Part shown: positions 35,223 to 44,360 of the stretch, one piece after another | How the letters are laid out: every line of letters starts with the position of its first letter | Numbering within the stretch: the stretch's first letter is position 1 | NCBI GenBank assembly: GCA_020636105.1 | Contig: JACJYL010000001.1 | Coordinates: 2,108,001-2,172,000 of the forward strand | DNA length: 64,000 bases | Origin: Lewinellaceae bacterium | Lineage (GTDB): Bacteria; Bacteroidota; Bacteroidia; Chitinophagales; Saprospiraceae | Direction of reading: 5' to 3' | The notes under the pieces: generated by a model | Seen by the model: the letters and a program-made list of their open reading frames with translations, nothing else | Databases searched by the model: none | What the model was told of the DNA's origin: nothing | Program-made: the position numbers and the translations under genes

Positions 35223-36938
35223 TTAAAGGTTTAACCAATCCAATCCCTGCTCTTTATATTCAGGGAGTTTATGGTCTTTTTCCCCATAATGGCGTACCAG
35301 TTCTCTTACCAGTAAGGAATAAATGCCTTCGTGCCGCATCCCATTTCCCTGGTCTTTTTTTATCAATCCCTTTTGAAACCCATATGATGAAAAGCTGTTT
35401 ACAAAGTCGGCATTTTTACTGATAATATGAACGGGCGTTTCCAGACTGTCGCCCTCCTGCGGAAAAGAAGGTGGCTGGTGATCCCCAATGAGCACAAAAA
35501 TATCATTGTCGGCCCCTTCCTTCATAATGAAATCCGTTAAAAAAGTCATCTGGTATCGGATGGCCCTGGCATAGTCCTCCAGTTTAGGTTGTATGAAAAT
35601 AGAGGAAGAGCCTTGTTCCACCTGGCTGCCATCCGACCATTCCGCCCAATGATCCGCAATTTTTTCCGGAGCCACAAAGGGACTGTGAGAATTCTGGGTG
35701 ATAAAAAACAAACAATTAGGTTCCGTCTGCTTTGAGTCCATAAAGGCTTTGGCAAAACCGAGGGAAAACTGGTCAGGCGGGCAAGGCCCGAAACCGAGGA
35801 GCGGACCGGTATAATTCATGTCTTCATATTTGATCCACTCATCGATGGCATAAAAACTGCTGTAGGTTTCCCAGGGAATTTTCATCCCCTGGAATCCTGC
35901 AATGGGGGCCAGCCGGTAATTGGCATATCCCATATTTTTGAGCCATCTCATAAAATGCTGGTAGTCGTGCATTTCCGGTTTATTCAGCAAAGTAAGGTAA
36001 ACGCCCTGATCGCGAATATCAAAACCTGAAAGGGCGGATGAATAGCTCACCCAGGAAGCTCCGCCTGTTATGGGGGCAAGGCTGAGGTTTGTTGTGGCCT
36101 GCCATGAGTTTTCCCTGAGCAGATCATCCAAGGCCGACATATAAAGACGATAAGATTCCTTTAATTCAACATGATCGTATAAAATTCGGCCGTAAGACTC
36201 AACGGGAATAAAATAAATGTTTGGACGATTTCTCAATTTTAAATGTTCATAAGGACGATGGTTTTTAAGCTTTTCAAAATCCACATTATCCAGCTGGACT
36301 TTTGTTTGATAAGAAAAGAGGATATTCCTGATAAGCGATTGTATTGTTGAAGGAAATACAATCTTACCAAAAGCCTTATAGTTGTAATTGAACAGGCTGT
36401 AAAGGCTCATAAACCCCAGCACCCCTGCTATTCCCCATATCCATGCCGTAGGGCGAAAATCAACAGCCGCCCTGAGAAAAATTTCTGTCAAAAAAAACAA
36501 CCCCACGAATCCCCCCAAAACCATGAGGGTAATGGCTGCATTGATCTTTGTAAATTCCCTGAAAAAAATCTGGGCGCCTGTTTTGAGCAAAAGAAAATCC
36601 CGGTAAAACAGGGGTTCCACTTTGTAGATGTTCTCAAAAACGTGGTAATAGATCTGGTAAGTCAGCGTAAGCGCATAAATCACGAAAAAAAGCCAGTGCC
36701 AGGCATTAAAGGAGAGTCGATTTTGAAACACGGAAAAAAGAAGGGTAAGCAAAAAGAAATCAATGCTCAATCGGAAGATATCGTAATTAAACCGGTTGAT
36801 CAAAAACTGGATTCGTTCTTTTACCGGACCGTAAAAAAGCCCTTTATAAGGAAAAAAGGTACTGGTCTTCCTTTCCAGGACATACCTGGGAAAGAAGAAA
36901 AAACTGTTGAGCACCAGGAATAGTAACAAAAACTTCAT
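35223..36938 (-). CDS. sulfatase-fold membrane enzyme (LtaS/phosphoethanolamine-transferase-like)
   Basis: 571 residues from ATG 36938; an ATG at 36977 would add 13 residues but lies inside a hairpin. The first about 210 residues hold several membrane helices (MKFLLLFLVLNSFFFFP; FFLLTLLFSVFQ; WHWLFFVIYALTLTYQIYY; AAITLMVLGGFVGLFFLTEI). The rest is a periplasmic alkaline-phosphatase/sulfatase fold: NIYFIPVESYGRIL, LSLAPITGGASWVSYSSALS (TGG followed by Ser, where the family nucleophile lies), ITQNSHSPFV and FVLIGDHQPPSF. Members move phospho-alcohol groups onto lipids or glycans. Ten bp from the phosphotransferase gene. Confidence 0.78.
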   Translation of the reverse strand: MKFLLLFLVLNSFFFFPRYVLERKTSTFFPYKGLFYGPVKERIQFLINRFNYDIFRLSIDFFLLTLLFSVFQNRLSFNAWHWLFFVIYALTLTYQIYYHVFENIYKVEPLFYRDFLLLKTGAQIFFREFTKINAAITLMVLGGFVGLFFLTEIFLRAAVDFRPTAWIWGIAGVLGFMSLYSLFNYNYKAFGKIVFPSTIQSLIRNILFSYQTKVQLDNVDFEKLKNHRPYEHLKLRNRPNIYFIPVESYGRILYDHVELKESYRLYMSALDDLLRENSWQATTNLSLAPITGGASWVSYSSALSGFDIRDQGVYLTLLNKPEMHDYQHFMRWLKNMGYANYRLAPIAGFQGMKIPWETYSSFYAIDEWIKYEDMNYTGPLLGFGPCPPDQFSLGFAKAFMDSKQTEPNCLFFITQNSHSPFVAPEKIADHWAEWSDGSQVEQGSSSIFIQPKLEDYARAIRYQMTFLTDFIMKEGADNDIFVLIGDHQPPSFPQEGDSLETPVHIISKNADFVNSFSSYGFQKGLIKKDQGNGMRHEGIYSLLVRELVRHYGEKDHKLPEYKEQGLDWLNL

Positions 36939-36970
36939 GCTACAAATAAATGCTATTTCTGACAGAGTTT

Positions 36971-37013
36971 TAAGCATAAATACTATTTCCTGGAGAAAAT
37001 GTATTTATGCTTA
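36971..37013. other. hairpin between the methyltransferase and the sulfatase-fold gene
   Basis: TAAGCATAAATAC (36971-36983) and GTATTTATGCTTA (37001-37013) form a perfect 13-bp inverted repeat with a 17-base loop. It starts at the stop codon of the upstream gene and covers the alternative start of the downstream one. It may be an intercistronic processing or stabilising hairpin. Confidence 0.55.
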
Positions 37014-37892
37014 AATCATCCCAGGAGCAAACAGATCAAAATGAAGCACCTCAATCTCCATGCTGTCTTTTTCCATTAAGGCTCTTTTTTCTTGCAACCA
37101 ATCGTTAAAACGCCTGATTTCACTGGCAGAAGAAAGCATTTCAGGCACAGCGCCTTCAATGTATTCCATCAGAAAATGGTGCATTGCCCCATCCCCGGGA
37201 CCAACATGCCAATTACTGGAACCCGACATGGCTTTAATATTATTTTTAGCAAAAAAAGCCATCATCTCTTTACTGCAATCGGGTCCCAATGAACTGCCAA
37301 ACGGCTGAGCTCTTTGCATGTGTTTGCCGTAAAGGTCCGCATAATAAATATCTTCCGGGGATCCGGGTGCCAGCCTCATCCCTGCATAATTTATGGTCGA
37401 CAACAATGACACCTCTTGTTGTACCAACAAATGTAAAAGACCATGTAGCATTTCAAGGGATAATAGGTCAAATACTGCCGCTGCCGTGGCCAGATCGATT
37501 GTGGATAAATCAACCCAATCCTCTAACTCCAAAAAAGATCCATTGATGACCTTTATGGTTACTTTGCTGTGGGGCAATTGCAGATTCAATAACGATTCCT
37601 TTCTTTCTAACGGCCATTCTTTTTGATGGGCCACCGCGACAATACGATCAAGAGAAGCCTTCGCCAGGTGCGGGTTGAGTTCCACAAAGGTCCAGTGCTG
37701 GTCCTGGGAGAATTTTTCAACCAGATAAAGAAAAGAAGCCCCGGAACCTGATCCCAGGTCAATTATGTTCAATACTTTTTTATGCTTAAAAAAGGAAAGA
37801 CAGGCATTTTCCACCTCAACGTTCCGGGCCCTGTTATCAAAAACAAACCGCTCCTGAAGCCAATCCGTATTGAAGCCGGTTTCTGTTGACAT
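37011..37892 (-). CDS. class I SAM-dependent methyltransferase
   Basis: 293 residues. The SAM-binding loop is LNIIDLGSGSGASFLYLVEK (about residues 41-60), followed by an acidic strand end (WTFVELNPHLAKASLDRI) and a motif II/III region (IDLATAAAVFDLLSLEML). The late region has the unusual GSSNWHVGPGDGAMHHFLME. The substrate is unknown. Same strand as the sulfatase-fold, phosphotransferase and histidine phosphatase genes, with a hairpin between, so it may methylate a lipid headgroup or quinone-like compound made there; this is inference. Confidence 0.8.
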   Translation of the reverse strand: MSTETGFNTDWLQERFVFDNRARNVEVENACLSFFKHKKVLNIIDLGSGSGASFLYLVEKFSQDQHWTFVELNPHLAKASLDRIVAVAHQKEWPLERKESLLNLQLPHSKVTIKVINGSFLELEDWVDLSTIDLATAAAVFDLLSLEMLHGLLHLLVQQEVSLLSTINYAGMRLAPGSPEDIYYADLYGKHMQRAQPFGSSLGPDCSKEMMAFFAKNNIKAMSGSSNWHVGPGDGAMHHFLMEYIEGAVPEMLSSASEIRRFNDWLQEKRALMEKDSMEIEVLHFDLFAPGMI

Positions 37893-37925
37893 ACTTTAAG
37901 GAGTGAGATTAGGTGAATAATTGGC

Positions 37926-38315
37926 TCATTGTCCGTGGCTTTCCGAATGGATTTTTGGCATCGCATCCAGGGCCAGCAAGGTGAGGTTACAGGCGATGAT
38001 GGGTTCTATTCCGGCCTCGTTCAAAATTTTTACAAATTCAGCGTTTTCTGCTCCCGGGTTAAAAATGACATACTTTGGCGATAAGCCAAGGATATAGTCG
38101 TAATACGCCGGTTGATGCCGGGCATTGAGGTATAAAGTAACCCCGGTAATATCCTTTAACTCGGGGGTTCCTTTCAAAATTTCAACCCCTGCAATTTCGC
38201 CATCCCGCACCCCCAAAGGAACCGGAATATAGTTCGCGGTTTTAAGGTTATGCACCGTTCGGTTAGAATGTCTTACCGGGTTGGGAGAAGCTCCTAAAAC
38301 AAGTATTTTTTCCAT
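37926..38315 (-). CDS. CoA-binding domain protein (YccU-like)
   Basis: 129 residues from ATG 38315 (an eight-codon extension upstream is unlikely, since the fold begins MEKILVLGASPNPVRHSNRT). Rossmann-like CoA-binding protein with LGVRDGEIAGVEI, GVTLYLNARHQPAYYDYIL and a C-terminal IIACNLTLLALDA. Small proteins of this type bind CoA-related nucleotides but have no proven reaction. Starts 33 bp upstream of the methyltransferase. Confidence 0.82.
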   Translation of the reverse strand: MEKILVLGASPNPVRHSNRTVHNLKTANYIPVPLGVRDGEIAGVEILKGTPELKDITGVTLYLNARHQPAYYDYILGLSPKYVIFNPGAENAEFVKILNEAGIEPIIACNLTLLALDAMPKIHSESHGQ

Positions 38316-38433
38316 GGGCCAAAGATGAGGTTTAATCATGGATAATAAAACCTCCGGGGCTTTATTTTTTGGTAATTCTGTTGAGTTTTAACAAAATTTC
38401 AGGCCTGAAGGAAACTGTAATTCAAACATGGTT

Positions 38434-41331
38434 TTAAGCCGTTACCGAAATCGAGACTTTATCCCGTTTTCCGGCTTTCCTTTTTACTAAAAAAAATATT
38501 AAAACCATGAACAAAAAACCTCCACCAGCCCAATAGTACCTTACCATGTGATTGGTTCTGATGGCCTGCATCTGGCCATAAGGAATATAGGCTGCCCAAA
38601 ATAGGGGATGCGCACTATGGGAATCGAGATGGGTTTGGTTAATTTTAGCTTGTCGTAATGCTTCGCTTTTATTCATTCCCTTTTGAAGATTGGCGTAAAA
38701 ATCGAGCATTACCCTCCTGTTTGTTCCGTCAAAAACATTCCACATGGTGGTGATCACACTCCTTGACCCTGTCTGTAAAAAGGCCCTGGCCAGGCTTATG
38801 ACTCCTTCCCCGTCACTGAGGGTTCCGGTAGCGGTTTCACAAGCTCCCAGGACGACCATTTCCGACAACAATTCCAACTGGTAAATATCCTTGACAAATA
38901 AGGAATCGTATCCTCCATGACCATCCGAAAAGACGATAAAGGAAAAATCGCCATTATCCATATTCGCCTCGGCATGAGTGGAAAAATGAATAATTTCAAA
39001 GGATCTGTTTGCCAATGATTCCTGCAAACGAAGGATAGTCGCCGAATCATTAAGCGCATAGAGTCCTTTCCAGTCTTTTTCAAGGGCTTTGAGGAGATTC
39101 ACATTAGTCTTCAAGGCGCCCCACCCTTTATTTCCGTTAAATTGAGGGGCAAACCCCATGAAATCTCCATGAGCATGGGACGGTAGTTCTACCAACCTGT
39201 AATGCAAGGTGGCGGAATAACCGTAATGGAAAGTATGTCCGTAAAGGGCATAGGGATATTCGTTGAACAGACAGGATTCCTCCGGAGTTCCGGTCAAAAG
39301 TGCCTCAAATTGAATATAAGACAAAATCCCGCTGGGGATAATCAGGATATTTTGCCTGAGCAACCCTCTTTCTTCAGGCAATCTGATCAACAGATCGTAG
39401 AAGTGTTGTGCCAACCTGGTATAAGTTTTACAAAATTCATCCTGATTTTCTGCCTGGGCATATCGCCGGATGCTCTCCTGTAAGGCGAGCACATCCGATT
39501 CGAGACCCTCCGTTTTTTTGATCTCGAATACTTCAAATTCCTTTTGGGTAATAACAAAGAGATAGATCATGGACTTGCCCGTAAAATATTCGAGCAGGGT
39601 CTCGTTGGAATTCAGGACTTTTTCCTGGACTTCACCTACCGTTATCGCCGTATCGTTATATCGGTTATCATAATATTGGCTGAACCTTTTTTGAACCCCG
39701 GCCTTCCAGTCTGCATATTGCTTTTTGAGGTCATAAAGATCCTCTCTTTCCTGCTGGATTTTGAGTGAATCCTGCCTATGCTCCTTCTCCATGCGATAAA
39801 GGTCTTTTTCATGATTCGCAATTTCATTCAACAACCTTTTTTCTTCCTGCAAAAGTTGGGGCGGCAATCCACTTTTTTCCAGGGGACTGTTTTTCAAAAA
39901 AGCCTCCAGTAGCAGGATGCTTTTACTCCTTTCTGCAAATTCAAAAGCGATGCCCTGGTATTTTTTCCGATCCTTTACCTTTGACAATTTCATACACACG
40001 GAAATCGCATGGCCGCATCGCTCCCTGCTTTCTTCTACATTAAATAATTTTGAATCCTCATAGTAATAGGATTGCCTCAATCGTTTTTCCACCTCAAAAA
40101 TCAGCTCGTGGCAATCGAGAGCAGCCTCCAGGTGGCGAGGATTCGCGTCCTCGTCAAATAATTTATCAAAAGCCAGTGCTTTCCCCAAAAGGGCATCCAT
40201 CAGTGTATTTTCGGCATAAAGTTCGTTGATATCGGGATTTTGAGTCGGGTTTTCGGCTTTAAAAAGCGGGAGCATGCTTCGGAGGGAACGCTGAAATAAA
40301 ACAAGGGCTCCTGCAGGGTCTCCGGCCGCTAATTCAGCCCTGCCCCATGCCTGATACAGTTTACCAAAATCACGATCAAATTTATTGTCATGGATATTAT
40401 CAAATAACAATTCGGCTTCGCTGAAATACCGAAAGGCCATTACAAATTCCCCAAGAGCGGTATATATTTCCCCCATCAGGCTTTTATTGATCCCCATCCA
40501 GCCTGTCGCACTTTCCCCCCACCCGTCATCTATCAAAATACGAAAATAATCGTTAGCCGCTGAAGCGAAAGGAAGACTCTCCTCAAGCTGGCCTTTAAAA
40601 TACAATGATTTGGCCAGGTTCGAGTTCAATAATCCCAACGCTACCTCATCAGTAATATCCATGGAAAGGCCTTTTTTACAGGTAGCGAGCGCCTTATCAT
40701 AAGCTCCAAGATCAATGTACACAATACTTAAGTCGCTGAGCACACTGGCGGCATAGTCGTATTCCTTTGCCTCCATGCAAATCTGATAACATTTTTTTAA
40801 TAAGGTCTCTGCCGCAGAATAATCCCCTTTGATGGTATAGATATTGGAGAGGGGCAAGATCAGATACCGGGCAACATAATAATCATTGATATGCAGCTTG
40901 TCAATCAAAATTTCCTTGGCGCTCCCATAAGCCTCCAGCGCCAGATCAAATTGTTCAAATTCATTGTAACGGATATATCCTGTGAAAATATAGAGGTACC
41001 CAAGTTCTTCCCATTCCTTTTCTGAAACGGGCCTACGAAACAAATTTGCCTCAAAAGATCTTTCCAGGTAGCCCATGGCCTTTTCGGGTTGCTCCCTATC
41101 CAACAGGAATTTTTTCGCCAGGGCCTTATGTTTTGATATCCATCCGACCAGGTCATCCTGCTTTTTTAAGGCCTTTGCGACTTTTGAATAATAGTACTCA
41201 AAACTATCCAACCGATTGTTGTCAAAATGAGACAAGGCCTGTTCGTACCATTTTTCCATACGGAGGGAATCCGTCTGCTGTGCCGTACCAATAAAAGAGG
41301 TGAATAAGAATAAAAAAATGATGATTCGCAT
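38434..41331 (-). CDS. secreted TPR-CHAT peptidase, membrane-anchored
   Basis: 965 residues from ATG 41331; the longer frame to 41532 reads through the end of the neighbouring gene. N-terminal signal peptide (MRIIIFLFLFTSFIGTAQ). Residues about 25-480 are TPR-like helical repeats (YSAAETLLKKCYQIC; YDKALATCKKGLSM; GEFVMAFRYFSEAELLF; GDPAGALVLFQRSL), then a coiled linker (NEIANHEKDLYRMEKEHRQD). The C-terminal CHAT caspase-like domain holds His786 in IIHFSTHAEA and Cys831 in VLGACETATG, 45 residues apart as expected. A final helix (GGGFLFMVLIFFLV) with a basic tail anchors it. Signal peptide and anchor place the peptidase in the periplasm. The next upstream gene on this strand is a similarly anchored protein. 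Confidence 0.88.
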   Translation of the reverse strand: MRIIIFLFLFTSFIGTAQQTDSLRMEKWYEQALSHFDNNRLDSFEYYYSKVAKALKKQDDLVGWISKHKALAKKFLLDREQPEKAMGYLERSFEANLFRRPVSEKEWEELGYLYIFTGYIRYNEFEQFDLALEAYGSAKEILIDKLHINDYYVARYLILPLSNIYTIKGDYSAAETLLKKCYQICMEAKEYDYAASVLSDLSIVYIDLGAYDKALATCKKGLSMDITDEVALGLLNSNLAKSLYFKGQLEESLPFASAANDYFRILIDDGWGESATGWMGINKSLMGEIYTALGEFVMAFRYFSEAELLFDNIHDNKFDRDFGKLYQAWGRAELAAGDPAGALVLFQRSLRSMLPLFKAENPTQNPDINELYAENTLMDALLGKALAFDKLFDEDANPRHLEAALDCHELIFEVEKRLRQSYYYEDSKLFNVEESRERCGHAISVCMKLSKVKDRKKYQGIAFEFAERSKSILLLEAFLKNSPLEKSGLPPQLLQEEKRLLNEIANHEKDLYRMEKEHRQDSLKIQQEREDLYDLKKQYADWKAGVQKRFSQYYDNRYNDTAITVGEVQEKVLNSNETLLEYFTGKSMIYLFVITQKEFEVFEIKKTEGLESDVLALQESIRRYAQAENQDEFCKTYTRLAQHFYDLLIRLPEERGLLRQNILIIPSGILSYIQFEALLTGTPEESCLFNEYPYALYGHTFHYGYSATLHYRLVELPSHAHGDFMGFAPQFNGNKGWGALKTNVNLLKALEKDWKGLYALNDSATILRLQESLANRSFEIIHFSTHAEANMDNGDFSFIVFSDGHGGYDSLFVKDIYQLELLSEMVVLGACETATGTLSDGEGVISLARAFLQTGSRSVITTMWNVFDGTNRRVMLDFYANLQKGMNKSEALRQAKINQTHLDSHSAHPLFWAAYIPYGQMQAIRTNHMVRYYWAGGGFLFMVLIFFLVKRKAGKRDKVSISVTA

Positions 41332-41426
41332 AGGGATTGATGAAATGAATAATGTAAAATGCAAAACTGTTCCTGTTATGAGATCATAAAAAGAATAATA
41401 AAAACATCGGAAATCGAGGCAACTAT

Positions 41427-43226
41427 TTATGCATTGTCGAATGCAATCCAAAGGGCAAAACCAATGACCAAAATGATCAAAAAGATCAACCAAAGTGGAA
41501 ACTGGCACCCGGGGAAGACACATTCCTGGCACTGCAATTCATCCTGGGCACCGATGGATTTGCTTTGATCCTGGGAAAGCAAGTAAGCTTTTACGGAACG
41601 GGTACACACCTTACTGGTCAGCCCCACATGATCGACAAACTGAATGCAGGCATTCATGGGCGCCATTTTGTCCAGGTCGGTTCCTGGTTTGGTGAGGGCC
41701 GTAAACACGATCTGCCCATGGGTCAGCGGACTGCCTGATCCCACTTCTTTGGTAGAAAATACATTCATCCCTTTCAGGGTCCAAACAATAGAATCTTTGT
41801 TTTCAGACAAGGAAAAGCTGATCTCATCCGCTTCCAGCCCGGGGCCGAAGAAGGCCAAAGGCCCTTCGTCGATACTCGTGGCATCAATCAAGGAATCCAA
41901 AGCAATGGCAATCCTTGCTCCCAAAGCGTGGGCATCGCCGTCATTTTCAAATTCAACGGTAAAAATAAGTTTCTGAGCTCCGTCGGATTGCGGCGGGCAG
42001 GAACAAGCCTGGACGGTCAACTGGTTGGGATCATGAGCCCGCTTGGCCAGCGGTTGTACTTTAAAAAGGTCTATGATCCGGCTGCTGACGCTGAAATCGC
42101 TATTCAGGATATCAGGGATGATGCCATCACTGTCGTTCGATCCGGCTACTCCGCTGATAAAATCAGCCAATTGTAAGTTTTCAATAATTTTGAGATCATC
42201 CTGGTCGAGAGAATCGGCCACTATTTCTGCAGAGGCATCGGTGGTGATGACTGCAAGAAAATCGACCACTCTGGTGACAGAATCCGCCCCGGAATCAAAA
42301 ATATTTTCTGCATCTTTGAACTCCAGGAACAGGTGCCTTTCTTCCTGGCCCTGCAATCCCTCAAAATGCCACAACAATCCGTTTTTATAGGCATTGCGCA
42401 ACGGATCAAAGCTATTGATCCTTCCTTCAATATCGTATTGCTGTTGCCAGAAATTGGCGTTGAAAATAAAAGCCGTATCAAAAACGAAGTCTGAAAAACG
42501 GGGCGTATCACGATCTGGTTCGATAAGCTGTTCGACTACTTTCCGGGTCACGACCCTACCCGGCTGTACATTATCGGGATTATCGGTGGTTGAAGAAACA
42601 ACGTCTACGGGACTCTTGTGAATTTTCACCGGACTGTTAAAAAACAGGTAAACTTCTCCCCGGAAAGCGTTTTGTTCATTGAATTTTAATGGGTTCTTGA
42701 TGGATAATACCCAAAGTGTTGTATCTCCAGGAACGATCTCATTGTGGTTAAACTGGAGGTGTAAATAACCGGATTTTACCGCCTTAGTCCTTGAAATCTC
42801 ATCCGGCACATTGTTCGGGTCTGAAAATACCGGGCCTTCCATTTTGGTGGGCACATCTCCCCTGGAACGGTAAACGGAAGTAGAATAGACTTTCGCATTG
42901 TAGGACGGATTGGAAGTGCCCTGGTTTAAATATTTCGCCAGGATAAAACTATCACGGGTATTGGCCGTGAAATTGCCATTTCCGTGGATCCAGAAAAATT
43001 CAAACCATGATTCAGGTAATCCATCCGATAAGTTCCCGCCGACGCCTGTGATTCTGAGTTCAATACTATCTTCCTTGGCTCCTTTTTCATGCAAATAACC
43101 AATGGATTGTGCCGCAAGAGGAGCAGCATGTTGCATCAAAAATAATAGAATAAAGATGGAGGTAAAAAGGAAGAAATGATTCTTTTGATGAGCTTTGTTT
43201 GGTGTTGTAGATTTAAGTGTTGCCAT
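41427..43226 (-). CDS. secreted protein with DUF11-like domain and C-terminal membrane anchor
   Basis: 599 residues, function unrecognised. Signal peptide (FTSIFILLFLMQHAAPLAAQ, about 21-40). The body is beta-rich, with RSRGDVPTKMEGPVFSD, and after about 395 a conserved-repeat/DUF11-like region beginning KRAHDPNQLTVQAC, then LIFTVEFENDGDAHALGARI and LTHGQIVFTALTKPG. Cys-rich hinge ELQCQECVFPGCQ is followed by one helix (PLWLIFLIILVIGFALWIAF) and a three-residue end. It lies directly upstream of the CHAT peptidase, 95 bp apart, on the same strand. The topology matches that of the peptidase, so it may be a partner or substrate. Confidence 0.7.
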   Translation of the reverse strand: MATLKSTTPNKAHQKNHFFLFTSIFILLFLMQHAAPLAAQSIGYLHEKGAKEDSIELRITGVGGNLSDGLPESWFEFFWIHGNGNFTANTRDSFILAKYLNQGTSNPSYNAKVYSTSVYRSRGDVPTKMEGPVFSDPNNVPDEISRTKAVKSGYLHLQFNHNEIVPGDTTLWVLSIKNPLKFNEQNAFRGEVYLFFNSPVKIHKSPVDVVSSTTDNPDNVQPGRVVTRKVVEQLIEPDRDTPRFSDFVFDTAFIFNANFWQQQYDIEGRINSFDPLRNAYKNGLLWHFEGLQGQEERHLFLEFKDAENIFDSGADSVTRVVDFLAVITTDASAEIVADSLDQDDLKIIENLQLADFISGVAGSNDSDGIIPDILNSDFSVSSRIIDLFKVQPLAKRAHDPNQLTVQACSCPPQSDGAQKLIFTVEFENDGDAHALGARIAIALDSLIDATSIDEGPLAFFGPGLEADEISFSLSENKDSIVWTLKGMNVFSTKEVGSGSPLTHGQIVFTALTKPGTDLDKMAPMNACIQFVDHVGLTSKVCTRSVKAYLLSQDQSKSIGAQDELQCQECVFPGCQFPLWLIFLIILVIGFALWIAFDNA

Positions 43227-43323
43227 GTTGCTTCGGTTTAAGGTGAAAAATTAAAACAGTGGGGGGATAGACGGCAGTGTTTCAAAATGTTGAAAAAAGC
43301 CACCTAACTGTATTAATCTTACC

Positions 43324-43354
43324 TAAAGATAGAAAAAAACAATTCAAATGGCAA
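43324..43354 (-). promoter_or_regulatory. possible promoter of the CHAT pair
   Basis: On the minus strand TTG (43352-43354) is followed after 20 bp by TATCTTTA (43324-43331), one base short of TAnnTTTG. It lies about 100 bp before the 43226 start. Confidence 0.35.
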
Positions 43355-43439
43355 GCGCATGATTTTGACCCCATTCGACCTAAAAACGGGAGCATTATCA
43401 TTGCGCTTTAATTTGGGGCTACCTAATCACTAATAACAA

Positions 43440-43806
43440 ATTGTATGCGCGGGTGTAAAAAAAAGAACCGGGCCTCAGATAAAACTGTGACCCGGCCCGG
43501 AATAATAGCAACTATCTACTTATCTCCAATTGCCTTCTGAAAATAAAACACCCTTTATCTTTACACGAAATGTGCGTATTTCTGATTTAAAGGTTCCAGG
43601 AATTTCCTGCGTCCTTTCAAGGAACTTTTTTTTGTGGCATAACGGCCGGAGCAAAATGGCTCCGGCCTGAATATGCCCTCGCTAAATTCGACATAGTATG
43701 ATTGTCGTAATCTCAAAGTATGTAGTGCCTCCCTGTCAAACAAAATCCGCAAAGCGGAACGTTGGGGATTAACGAAAAAAATTTGATCTTTTGAGGTTCC
43801 CTTCAA
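43440..43806 (-). other. structured non-coding region with a minus-strand terminator-like hairpin
   Basis: CCGGGCC (43468-43474) pairs with GGCCCGG (43494-43500), and on the minus strand this is followed by TTCTTTTTTTT, a terminator shape. Upstream on that strand are a 9-bp hairpin (GGCCGGAGC at 43644-43652 with GCTCCGGCC at 43659-43667) and the palindrome CAGGAAATTCCTG near 43590-43604. An 81-codon open frame at 43561-43806 has no ATG at all, only TTG, so I do not call it a gene. A small RNA or decayed repeat is possible. Confidence 0.35.
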
Positions 43807-44360
43807 TATTCAATTTTATCAAACACTTTTTTAAAAAGCCGGACAGCAGAAATTGTTTTCTACTGCCCGCGACTTAAGTGAGTCTCTGTTAAGGACAGAT
43901 AGATATTGAATGAAATGAAAACATACTTTCTATCCGTTCATTCAAAATCCGCCACTTTTTATTTATGGCAACTCTTCTTTTGTCGATTTGATCATTACCT
44001 TTTTTCAAATTGTTTGTAATCCCTTTTGATTACGAATACAAATTTAAGGGCCAGTACAGGGCAAACAAAGCAACATTTTTCAAAAAGTTTGAGTTTCTGA
44101 TCTTAATAATTTTAAAAGAATATAAAAATTATTTTTCTGAATAAATAATTACAAATAATTGACAATCAATTATTTATATAAATTAAATTAAAAATTAAAT
44201 TCCTGGGTTTCAACAAGCAAAAAGATAAAAAAGTTTGTATTCCTACAATTCGAAAAAAAAAATTAATTTTAGGAATTATTAACAAATAAGGCCTTGAATT
44301 AACATATTTTTAGGTTTTGACACCCGTCCATTCATCAAAAGGGGGCATAAAATTTCAGCC
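43807..44360. other. long AT-rich spacer, no gene
   Basis: About 550 bp with very low GC, especially 44090-44300, before the 44361 gene. I see no open frame, tRNA or repeat. TAGGTTTTG near 44312 resembles the TAnnTTTG element with one extra T and is a possible promoter of the next gene. Confidence 0.4.

Noticed and set aside
38434..41331. CHAT peptidase as a CRISPR-linked (type III-E) effector
   Set aside because: No repeat array, Cas7-11-like gene or RNA-binding partner is near, and the protein carries a signal peptide and membrane anchor.
43561..43806. 81-codon minus-strand open frame in a long spacer
   Set aside because: It contains no ATG, only TTG at the start, and includes a GC-rich hairpin; composition fits non-coding DNA.
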